In this document: piece by piece, positions 1-5,138 of the stretch
Layout of the letters: every line of letters starts with the position of its first letter
How positions within the stretch are numbered: position 1 is the stretch's first letter
Translations under genes and position numbers: made by a program
Notes under the pieces: generated by a model
The model's input: only the letters and a program-made list of their open reading frames with translations
What the model was told of the DNA's origin: nothing
The model's database searches: none
NCBI GenBank assembly: GCA_017501055.1
Contig: JAFVXP010000029.1
Span: forward strand, 1-6,102
Length of the DNA: 6,102 nucleotides
Source of the DNA: Clostridia bacterium
GTDB taxonomy: Bacteria; Bacillota; Clostridia; Oscillospirales; CAG-382
Reading direction: 5' to 3'

Positions 1-181
1 CCGTCCTTCTTGGGAAGCATTATATCAAGAAGGACCATATCAGGCTCGTACATACGGAAAGCCAAACACCCTCAACGCCGTCGTTTGCGGTCCTGACCTC
101 ATAACCCTCTTTTTCGAGGTACATTTGGAGCAAATTACAGATATTAAGGTCGTCGTCGATAACAAGGATCTTTGTTGCCAT
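1..181 (-). pseudogene. Two-component response regulator, N-terminal receiver fragment with a frameshift; runs off the left edge
   Basis: The reverse strand reads from ATG at 181-179 as MATKILVIDDDLNICNLLQM and onward, a classic receiver-domain start with an acidic pocket (Asp9-Asp10-Asp11). The good frame continues to about Val39 and then hits TAA at 22-20. Moving to the -1 frame at about position 64 restores the receiver sequence: AFRMYEPDMVLLDIMLPKKDG is encoded between 62 and 1, with the likely phospho-acceptor Asp codon at 26-24. One missing T in the TTT run (AAA at 64-66 on the plus strand) explains this. The start is supported by AAAAGGAG at 191-198. The sequence style fits an OmpR/PhoB-type regulator, which would sit in the cytoplasm and be phosphorylated by a sensor kinase, but the output domain lies outside the window. 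The break may be a true mutation or a sequencing/assembly error. Confidence 0.85.
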
Positions 182-190
182 ACAAGCACA

Positions 191-198
191 CTCCTTTT
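191..198 (-). promoter_or_regulatory. Ribosome binding site of the response regulator gene
   Basis: The reverse strand reads AAAAGGAG, ending nine bases before the ATG at 181. It fixes the start of the receiver domain. Confidence 0.8.
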
Positions 199-241
199 AG
201 TAACATTTATATTTTTAACTTAAGTTTTATACTCTACCCCA

Positions 242-270
242 ATATTACCACAAAACCCCGTATTTGTCAA
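242..270 (-). promoter_or_regulatory. Probable sigma-A promoter for the response regulator gene
   Basis: On the reverse strand there is a perfect -35 box, TTGACA (270-265), a 17-bp spacer, and a -10-like TAATAT (247-242, four of six consensus bases). This places the transcript start near 235 and gives a leader of about 55 bases before the ATG at 181. No gene other than the response regulator lies downstream in this direction within the window. Confidence 0.65.
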
Positions 271-319
271 CGGTTTTTTCTGCGTTTGTTTATTTTAATT
301 AATAACTATCGCTCCGTTT

Positions 320-338
320 ATGTAAATTAAAATTACAT
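320..338. repeat. Inverted repeat just upstream of the ychF -35 box (possible operator)
   Basis: ATGTAA (320-325) and TTACAT (333-338) are perfect six-base inverted arms around a seven-base A/T centre. The repeat ends two bases before the proposed -35 box at 340, where a regulator could bind. The region is very A/T rich, so chance is a serious alternative. Confidence 0.35.
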
Positions 339-339
339 A

Positions 340-368
340 TTGCATATCTTGCAAGAATGTTTTATAAT
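340..368 (+). promoter_or_regulatory. Probable sigma-A promoter for ychF and the downstream GHL10 gene
   Basis: A perfect TATAAT (363-368) sits 17 bp downstream of TTGCAT (340-345), a weak -35 box (three of six consensus bases). The transcript would begin near 375, giving a leader of under 30 bases. The arms TTGCA (340-344) and TGCAA (350-354) form a second short inverted repeat over the -35 region. This placement also rules out translation starting at the in-frame TTG at 340, because that codon is inside the promoter. Confidence 0.65.
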
Positions 369-402
369 AGTACGAATAGTATTTATCCAAGGAGATTTTT
401 TA

Positions 403-1497
403 ATGAAGCTCGGTATAGTAGGCTTGCCGAACGTAGGCAAGAGTACACTTTTTAATGCTTTAACAAAAGCAGGCGCAGAAAGCGCAAACTATGCGTTCTG
501 CACCATAGATCCCAACGTCGGCGTTGTTCCCGTTCCCGACGAACGTCTTGACAGGCTCGCAGAAATCTACAACCCCAAAAAGATAACGAGAGCAACTATT
601 GAATTCGTTGATATTGCAGGTCTTGTAAAGGGTGCGGCAAACGGCGAAGGTCTTGGCAATAAGTTCCTTTCGCACATACGAGAGGTTGACGCTATCGTTC
701 ACGTCGTTCGCTGCTTCGGTGGAAGTAAGATAATCCACGTTGAAGATTCCGTTGACCCCGTTCGTGACGTTGAAACCATCAATACGGAGCTTATCCTTTC
801 CGATATAGAAATGCTCGAGCGTCAGATCGACAGACTTACAAAGCAAGGCAAGGGTGACAAGAGTGCTCTTGTAGATGCTGAAATATTAAAAAGAGTCTGC
901 GCTGAGCTCACAAAGGGTGTTTGCGCACGTAACGTTGAGCTTACCGAAGCAGAAGCAGAGGTTCTTGCAAACGTACCCCTCCTTTCGGGCAAGCCCGTAA
1001 TCTACTGCGCAAACATTTCCGAAGAGGACCTCACACGTCCTCCCGAGGAAAACGAATATTACTGCGCTTTAAGAGATTACATCGAGGGCGAAAACGCTCA
1101 AATTATTGCAGTTTGTGCCGAAACAGAGGCAGAATTGGGCGAGCTTGACGAAGAAGAGCAAAAAGCGTATCTTGAAGATCTCGGTGTTACCGAAACAGGT
1201 CTTGCAAAGCTTATAAAAGCATCGTATGCGCTTTTGGGACTTATCTCCTTCCTCACGGCAGGCGAGCCCGAGGTTCGTGCCTGGACCATAAAGAAGGGCA
1301 CGAAGGCACCCGGTGCGGCAGGCAAGATCCATACCGACTTTGAACGTGGATTTATCCGTGCCGAGGTCGTTCCTTACGAAACGCTTATCGAAAAGGGCTC
1401 GCTCGTTGCCTGCAAGGAAGCAGGTCTTGTTCGAAGCGAAGGCAAAGAATACGTTATGCATGACGGCGACGTTGTTCTTTTCCGATTTAACGTATAA
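403..1497 (+). CDS. ychF: Ribosome-associated P-loop ATPase YchF (Obg family; OLA1 homologue)
   Basis: The 364-residue product matches the usual YchF length (about 363) and is collinear throughout. YchF is a cytoplasmic, ribosome-binding nucleotide hydrolase that prefers ATP and is linked to stress responses. The G1/P-loop GLPNVGKST is at residues 7-15 and the G3 motif DIAG at 70-73, followed by Leu74 where classical GTPases have the catalytic Gln. The G4 position reads NISE (204-207) rather than NKxD, the known YchF feature that relaxes guanine specificity. A helical insertion lies around 128-200, and a C-terminal TGS domain covers about 280-362, including FLTAGEPEVRAWTIKKGTKA. I chose ATG 403 because AAGGAG (389-394) precedes it at the right spacing and MKLGIVGLPNVGKST is the conserved N-terminus. 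The GHL10 gene follows after 31 bases with no terminator, so the two probably share a transcript. Confidence 0.97.
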   Translation: MKLGIVGLPNVGKSTLFNALTKAGAESANYAFCTIDPNVGVVPVPDERLDRLAEIYNPKKITRATIEFVDIAGLVKGAANGEGLGNKFLSHIREVDAIVHVVRCFGGSKIIHVEDSVDPVRDVETINTELILSDIEMLERQIDRLTKQGKGDKSALVDAEILKRVCAELTKGVCARNVELTEAEAEVLANVPLLSGKPVIYCANISEEDLTRPPEENEYYCALRDYIEGENAQIIAVCAETEAELGELDEEEQKAYLEDLGVTETGLAKLIKASYALLGLISFLTAGEPEVRAWTIKKGTKAPGAAGKIHTDFERGFIRAEVVPYETLIEKGSLVACKEAGLVRSEGKEYVMHDGDVVLFRFNV

Positions 1498-1513
1498 TAT
1501 TTCATAAATAAAA

Positions 1514-1519
1514 AAGGAG
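1514..1519 (+). promoter_or_regulatory. Ribosome binding site of the GHL10 gene
   Basis: AAGGAG ends nine bases before ATG 1529 and lies in the short gap after the ychF stop codon. It supports ATG 1529 and independent translation initiation. Confidence 0.8.
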
Positions 1520-1528
1520 TAAACAAAA

Positions 1529-4069
1529 ATGAACTTTTTAAGAAAACCTTTGGCTCTCTTTCTCTCTCTTCTTTTCGTTTTCCCCTTGTTTGTTATGCCT
1601 TCCTCCGCAGCTTCTGCTTGGATGATTGCAGACGGCTTTAACATGGAAAGAGCAGACGGTACGATGGTTATTTACACCCCCGAATACGGCGAAACCACCG
1701 GTACAAATAATTACGGCTATGAAATTGTCGTTGATAACAACATAGTTATTGGCGTTGGTCGTTTGGGCAACAACACCATTCCCAAAAACGGATTTGTTGT
1801 TTCCGGCCACGACGACGAAGGCCACGGCAGACTTATGGCTTATTGGCTTAACATACATTGTGAAATCGGCGATTACTGCTATTATTCTCCCGACGGAACT
1901 GTTACAGTTTCCGACGAACCTATGGTCGCGGATACGTTCTGCACCGTTGCGAACTATTATGATTCGTTCAACGGCGTGCGTGACGTAGACACGCTTATCA
2001 TCTATAACAACATCGGTGCATATACCGGCACAAACGACTGGGGTTATGAAGTCGTTTGCACAAACGGCGTCATCAGCTCTATCGGCGGCAATAACAACCT
2101 TGTTCCCAACGAAATCGGAAGCTTTGTTCTTTCCGGCCATGGCTCTAAAGCAGATTGGCTTATGAAAAACGCACGTCTCGGCATGTCGGTTGAAATAAGC
2201 CAGACGGACAAAACCGTACATTTGACTTATGACGAATATTCCGCAATCTCCGGAATGGAACTTAAAATCAAATCTCTCTGGGATAGCTTCAATGCTTCAA
2301 AAAACAGATTTGACAATATTGATTATGATACTGTAAGCTCAACCATCAAAAAGCTCGAGGCAGACGTTCAGGCCGCAAAAGACAAGTTTGATAAAGACAA
2401 AGATACTCAGGCGCTTTCCGCTGCAATGAACAAGTTCAACACCGACGCACAATACGCTGCTCTTCTTATCAGCGAAAGCAGATCTATGGAATACCGTGCT
2501 GCTTGGGTAAGACCTGACCAGACTACCGCAGAGGACGTCGATGATTATGTTCAGAATCTTTACAACAACGGCATCAACACGCTCTGTGTCGAAACTCTTT
2601 ATGACAGCTGTATGATCATGCCCATGCCCGAAGACAGCTTGTTCGAGCAGAATCCTATGTTCGACGGCTTTGACGTACTTCAGGCGTATATCGATTCTTG
2701 CCACAAGCGTAATATGGAACTCCACGTTTGGCTTCCCGTATTCTACGTTGGTTCCAGCGGTTCCAAAAACGCTTTGAGAAGCATTGGTATGAAGCGCAAG
2801 GATTGGTTGAGCGTCAGCAGCAACGGCACGGTTGCCGACGGCAAGGCCACCAACGGTTACATCATGCTCGACCCGAGCAACAAGGAAGCAAAAGAATTCC
2901 TTCTTGATACATACAAATATATCGTTCAGCACTACGCAATCGACTCCTTCCAGCTCGACTACATCCGTTATTACACTCGTTCCGTTGACCTCGATATGGG
3001 TTACACCGAAACCGCGATGTCCGAATTCGAAGCAGAATACGGAGTTCGTCCCGAATCCTCTCCCTATTTCCCTTATTGGAACGAATGGGTTCAATTCAGA
3101 GCTGATTACATCTCTGATTTCGTGCTTCAGATCAAGCTTATGCTCGATGAATATGCACCTCACGTTCTCCTTGCTGCAGCGGTTGTTCCCGATCCCGTAG
3201 AAGCACTTACCTACAACTATCAGGATTACAGCTATTGGGTAGACAGCGGATGGCTCGACCTCCTCTTCCCCATGGCATACAACAGTGGCTATCAATCCGC
3301 GATCCAAGGTTCTATCGACCGTTGCGGTGATCTTGCATTCTCCGCAATCGGTTTGGGTATTTACACGGACGCAAATGAAGGAATGGACTATGCCGCAATG
3401 GATATGTTGCCTCAGGTCAACTACAACACTGCTTGTAATGCAAACGGTTCTGCATTCTTCAATTCTTATTGGTATCTCCAGAAGCTCACCGGTAAATATC
3501 TCACCAAGGGTCCGTTCCGTGAACAGGCAATAACCCCCACTCTCGACGTTATTGCAGCATCGAAGGCGCAGATCGAATACACCAAGAGCAGAATCAACAA
3601 CATCATCGTTCCTTTGGGCGGTATGAGCGAAGAAGATGCAAAAACACTCATCGCCAAGCTCGACAAGCTTTCTTCTTCCTTCGAGAAATACACTTATGAT
3701 GAAGCAACTTATAAAGAAGTCCGCAACCTTATCGGCGACCTTAACATCGCCAACGAAGCAAGCATCCGTCTCTTCCAGGACGTTGAATTTGCTGTCAAGG
3801 CATATTCGGTAAACTGTAAGGTTGTAAACGCTGACGGCACTTTGGGCGACTCCAAGGTTCCCCATGAAGTTGAACTCCTCGACAAGCCTGTTCCTTCCAC
3901 AGATACAAGCGATGTTTCCGATGATGCTTCCGAAGATACAACCGACAAAAACGAAGGCAATGACGACGGCGACAACACAGTCCTTTGGATCGTTCTCGCA
4001 GTTGCAGCAATCGCAATGATCGGCGGCCTGTTCTTCTTCCTTAAGAAAAAGAAAACCGCTGACTCATAA
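1529..4069 (+). CDS. Secreted, membrane-anchored glycosyl-hydrolase-like 10 (GHL10/DUF187-type) protein with duplicated N-terminal module
   Basis: This is an 846-residue surface protein. Residues 1-30 form a signal peptide (basic start, long hydrophobic core, PSSAASA at the likely cleavage site). Two related modules follow at about 36-128 and 145-234, each with a TGTNxxGYE motif (57-65 and 166-174) and an SGH motif (92-94 and 202-204). A charged helical linker spans about 240-315. The GHL10-like barrel covers about 320-665: YRAAWVRP opens it, followed by ELHVWLPVFYV (397-407), the family-style SFQLDYIRYY (473-482), WLDLLFPMAYN (575-585) and GLGIY (608-612). More helices lie at 670-757, then an acidic Ser/Thr/Asp linker (789-816), a membrane helix (817-837) and a KKKK stop-transfer tail. 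There is no LPXTG motif. The GHL10 relative DigH (YddW) of E. coli cleaves denuded peptidoglycan glycans, so a cell-wall or extracellular glycan role is plausible, but the substrate is unknown. Confidence 0.88.
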   Translation: MNFLRKPLALFLSLLFVFPLFVMPSSAASAWMIADGFNMERADGTMVIYTPEYGETTGTNNYGYEIVVDNNIVIGVGRLGNNTIPKNGFVVSGHDDEGHGRLMAYWLNIHCEIGDYCYYSPDGTVTVSDEPMVADTFCTVANYYDSFNGVRDVDTLIIYNNIGAYTGTNDWGYEVVCTNGVISSIGGNNNLVPNEIGSFVLSGHGSKADWLMKNARLGMSVEISQTDKTVHLTYDEYSAISGMELKIKSLWDSFNASKNRFDNIDYDTVSSTIKKLEADVQAAKDKFDKDKDTQALSAAMNKFNTDAQYAALLISESRSMEYRAAWVRPDQTTAEDVDDYVQNLYNNGINTLCVETLYDSCMIMPMPEDSLFEQNPMFDGFDVLQAYIDSCHKRNMELHVWLPVFYVGSSGSKNALRSIGMKRKDWLSVSSNGTVADGKATNGYIMLDPSNKEAKEFLLDTYKYIVQHYAIDSFQLDYIRYYTRSVDLDMGYTETAMSEFEAEYGVRPESSPYFPYWNEWVQFRADYISDFVLQIKLMLDEYAPHVLLAAAVVPDPVEALTYNYQDYSYWVDSGWLDLLFPMAYNSGYQSAIQGSIDRCGDLAFSAIGLGIYTDANEGMDYAAMDMLPQVNYNTACNANGSAFFNSYWYLQKLTGKYLTKGPFREQAITPTLDVIAASKAQIEYTKSRINNIIVPLGGMSEEDAKTLIAKLDKLSSSFEKYTYDEATYKEVRNLIGDLNIANEASIRLFQDVEFAVKAYSVNCKVVNADGTLGDSKVPHEVELLDKPVPSTDTSDVSDDASEDTTDKNEGNDDGDNTVLWIVLAVAAIAMIGGLFFFLKKKKTADS
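1634..2230 (+). repeat. Tandem duplication of a TGTN/SGH module inside the GHL10 protein
   Basis: Two copies of one domain, at residues about 36-128 and 145-234, are recognisable at protein level. Shared landmarks are a hydrophobic strand (MVIYT / LIIYN), TGTNxxGYE, a glycine- and asparagine-rich turn, FVxSGH, and a closing TVxxS/T strand. The TGTN and SGH landmarks are offset by 109 and 110 residues. Copy 1 has a longer insert after SGH. The DNA has diverged, so the duplication is old. Confidence 0.75.
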
Positions 4070-4080
4070 GACCATAAACA

Positions 4081-4107
4081 AAAAAGGCTTCTTTCGAAGC
4101 CTTTTTT
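4081..4107 (+). terminator. Rho-independent terminator of the ychF-GHL10 transcript
   Basis: GGCTTC (4086-4091), loop TTTC, and GAAGCC (4096-4101) form a hairpin. It is flanked by A5 on the left and followed by T6 (4102-4107). It begins 12 bases after the GHL10 stop codon. The A tract on the left means it could also work on the opposite strand. Confidence 0.9.
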
Positions 4108-4122
4108 CTTTTTCACTTCACT

Positions 4123-4155
4123 AAAAAATCCACCCGATATACAGGTGGATTTTTG
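4123..4155 (-). terminator. Rho-independent terminator of the minus-strand ATPase/membrane-protein unit (bidirectional)
   Basis: ATCCACC (4128-4134) pairs with GGTGGAT (4144-4150) around a nine-base loop, with A and T runs on the outside. Read leftwards, the hairpin is followed by a T tract (A run at 4123-4128 on the plus strand), and it lies just beyond the membrane-protein stop codon at 4158. It could also back up the plus-strand terminator next to it. Confidence 0.85.
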
Positions 4156-4157
4156 TT

Positions 4158-4598
4158 TTATTTGTTTCTTTTAATAAGATACGATACAAAGGTTGCGATA
4201 CCGTATATTGCGAAAAAGATTATCGTTGCGAAGAACAACAATATCACCCAAGCGCTTGCCTTTACGTTCGATGCGCCTGCATGGAGAAGATAAACACAAA
4301 CCATTGCGCCGACGTAGTTCATCAAAATGTGAAGCGAACGCTTTGCCGCAGAGGAAAGCTTCTTTGCCTGCGTCACCAGGAACGAAAAGCCATATACCGC
4401 CGAATACAACGCTATTGCAAGGTTGTTTTCGATAAGACGGGATGCGAAAGCACTGTTATCCGCAACCGTAACCGCACCGCCCGATGATACTGCCGACATT
4501 CCCATAGCAACAAAAGCAAGCCACAGGAAGCTTAATACAGCGTATGCACCGCAAGCACGGAAACCGCATTTTATAAGTTCTGTCTTTTTATCGTTCAT
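4158..4598 (-). CDS. Small four-helix membrane protein, possibly DUF3021-like
   Basis: The 146-residue product has four predicted membrane helices, at about 17-38, 58-76, 89-107 and 116-140. A short charged N-terminus (MNDKKTELIK) precedes them and a basic tail (LIKRNK) follows. A cytoplasmic-looking basic loop, QAKKLSSAAKRSLH (77-90), leads into helix 3. The helix layout, loop and length recall DUF3021 proteins of Firmicutes, but this is recognition by eye and the family assignment is uncertain. No catalytic motif is visible. The ATG (4598-4596) shares one base with the upstream ATPase stop codon (TAATG), and no Shine-Dalgarno sequence precedes it, so translation probably depends on coupling to the ATPase. 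That suggests the two products are made in a fixed ratio and may act together, which is inference. The gene ends at a strong hairpin terminator. Confidence 0.85.
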   Translation of the reverse strand: MNDKKTELIKCGFRACGAYAVLSFLWLAFVAMGMSAVSSGGAVTVADNSAFASRLIENNLAIALYSAVYGFSFLVTQAKKLSSAAKRSLHILMNYVGAMVCVYLLHAGASNVKASAWVILLFFATIIFFAIYGIATFVSYLIKRNK

Positions 4599-5017
4599 TA
4601 TGCGTTAACAGGACGAATGAATCCGGTGGTTTTTTCGGTGAGTGCGCCGGGATCGGTAGATGCTACGATAACACATTCGATCTTGTGCTGAGAAGTGATC
4701 TTTTCAACCTTAAGTACGAAATCTTCAAACGCTTCAATATTGTCACCGCAGATCTTAAGAGCGCTGTCAATGAAAAGCTCGGTTATATCATAGTTGCCCG
4801 CAAGCATACCGCAAACGAATCCGTAAAGCTTGTCTGCGTCGTCAACGCCATATTCGAGAGCATCGACCAAACGTGCATGATATTTAATATCAAAGGTGAG
4901 TTTTCTGCCGCATTCGATACAGATAACAACACCGTTGGTTTCTTTAGATGCTTTGTTGACTTCTTCGATGAGAGTCTTGGTTTTACCTGTTCCTTTTACT
5001 CCAACAATAAGCTGCAT
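4598..5017 (-). CDS. Small P-loop ATPase/NTPase of unknown function
   Basis: The 139-residue cytoplasmic protein has a Walker A motif, GVKGTGKT (6-13), right at its N-terminus. A Walker B-like strand, ELFID (80-84), and a later strand, VIVAST (116-121), fit a minimal RecA-like nucleotide-binding fold. It resembles a small Clostridia family starting MQLIVGxKGxGKT that is often loosely annotated as an ATP-binding or PilT-like protein; this is from memory and no function is assigned. A CxxCG motif (33-37) follows the second strand. I chose ATG 5017 over an upstream in-frame GTG (5041) because GGAG (5028-5025) lies seven bases before it and the P-loop strand begins there. The protein lacks the secretion-ATPase domains of true PilT. 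It overlaps the downstream membrane-protein gene by one base. Confidence 0.88.
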   Translation of the reverse strand: MQLIVGVKGTGKTKTLIEEVNKASKETNGVVICIECGRKLTFDIKYHARLVDALEYGVDDADKLYGFVCGMLAGNYDITELFIDSALKICGDNIEAFEDFVLKVEKITSQHKIECVIVASTDPGALTEKTTGFIRPVNA

Positions 5018-5024
5018 AATATAA

Positions 5025-5028
5025 CTCC
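5025..5028 (-). promoter_or_regulatory. Ribosome binding site that decides the P-loop ATPase start
   Basis: GGAG on the reverse strand lies seven bases before ATG 5017. The alternative GTG at 5041 has no such site upstream, only TAAAATTCACT, so the shorter product is preferred. Confidence 0.65.
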
Positions 5029-5053
5029 GTTCTTCCGGCACAGTGAATTTTAG

Positions 5054-5090
5054 AAACCGCCGTGCGTTGCCGGATGCAACGACGGTTTTT
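5054..5090 (-). other. Hairpin in the ATPase leader and pgi 3' region (weak terminator or leader structure)
   Basis: CGTTGC (5065-5070) and GCAACG (5076-5081) form a perfect six-base-pair stem around a five-base loop. It is extended by CCGT (5060-5063) with ACGG (5082-5085) across a one-base bulge, or alternatively by AAACCG with CGGTTT. Read leftwards it follows pgi, but only a short, interrupted T run comes after it (GGTTTCTAAAA), so termination would be weak. Read rightwards it has a T5 tract, but no plus-strand gene precedes it. It also lies just inside the transcript predicted from the promoter at 5101-5129, so it may be a leader structure. Confidence 0.6.
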
Positions 5091-5100
5091 ATTTGTTATT

Positions 5101-5129
5101 ATTTTACTTTATTTTCACGAAAAAATCAA
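5101..5129 (-). promoter_or_regulatory. Probable sigma-A promoter for the P-loop ATPase/membrane-protein pair
   Basis: On the reverse strand, TTGATT (5129-5124, four of six) is followed by a 17-bp spacer and TAAAAT (5106-5101, five of six). It lies in the gap after the pgi stop codon. The transcript would start near 5094 and begin with the hairpin at 5054-5090, giving a leader of about 75 bases before ATG 5017. The region is A/T rich, so the match needs experimental support. Confidence 0.5.
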
Positions 5130-5138
5130 TAGAAATTA

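Noticed and set aside
1..181. Programmed ribosomal frameshifting in the response regulator
   Set aside because: No classical slippery heptamer is present at the shift point and I see no clear downstream stem-loop; a one-base deletion or read error is simpler.
340..402. A longer YchF reading frame starting at TTG 340, adding 21 residues
   Set aside because: The TTG is part of the -35 box, the TATAAT lies inside the extension, and ATG 403 has an ideal AAGGAG and the conserved YchF N-terminus.
1069..1644. A 191-codon minus-strand open frame crossing the ychF-GHL10 junction
   Set aside because: It spans the 3' end of one well-supported gene and the start of another; its Cys/Phe-rich composition is typical of an antisense shadow frame.
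2339..3865. A 508-codon open frame on the minus strand opposite the GHL10 gene
   Set aside because: It mirrors the codon pattern of the plus-strand gene, has no recognisable motif or good ribosome binding site, and the plus-strand protein is clearly real.
4081..4155. The two adjacent hairpins as a repeat array or small RNA gene
   Set aside because: The stems differ in sequence, each follows the end of a convergent gene, and each has a T tract, so two terminators explain them fully.
5018..5041. GTG 5041 as the start of the P-loop ATPase, adding eight residues
   Set aside because: No Shine-Dalgarno sequence precedes the GTG, whereas GGAG precedes ATG 5017 by seven bases and the first beta strand begins there.
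4685..5053. A 122-codon plus-strand open frame over the P-loop gene
   Set aside because: It is antisense to a gene with a clear Walker A motif and ribosome binding site, and it shows no domain of its own.
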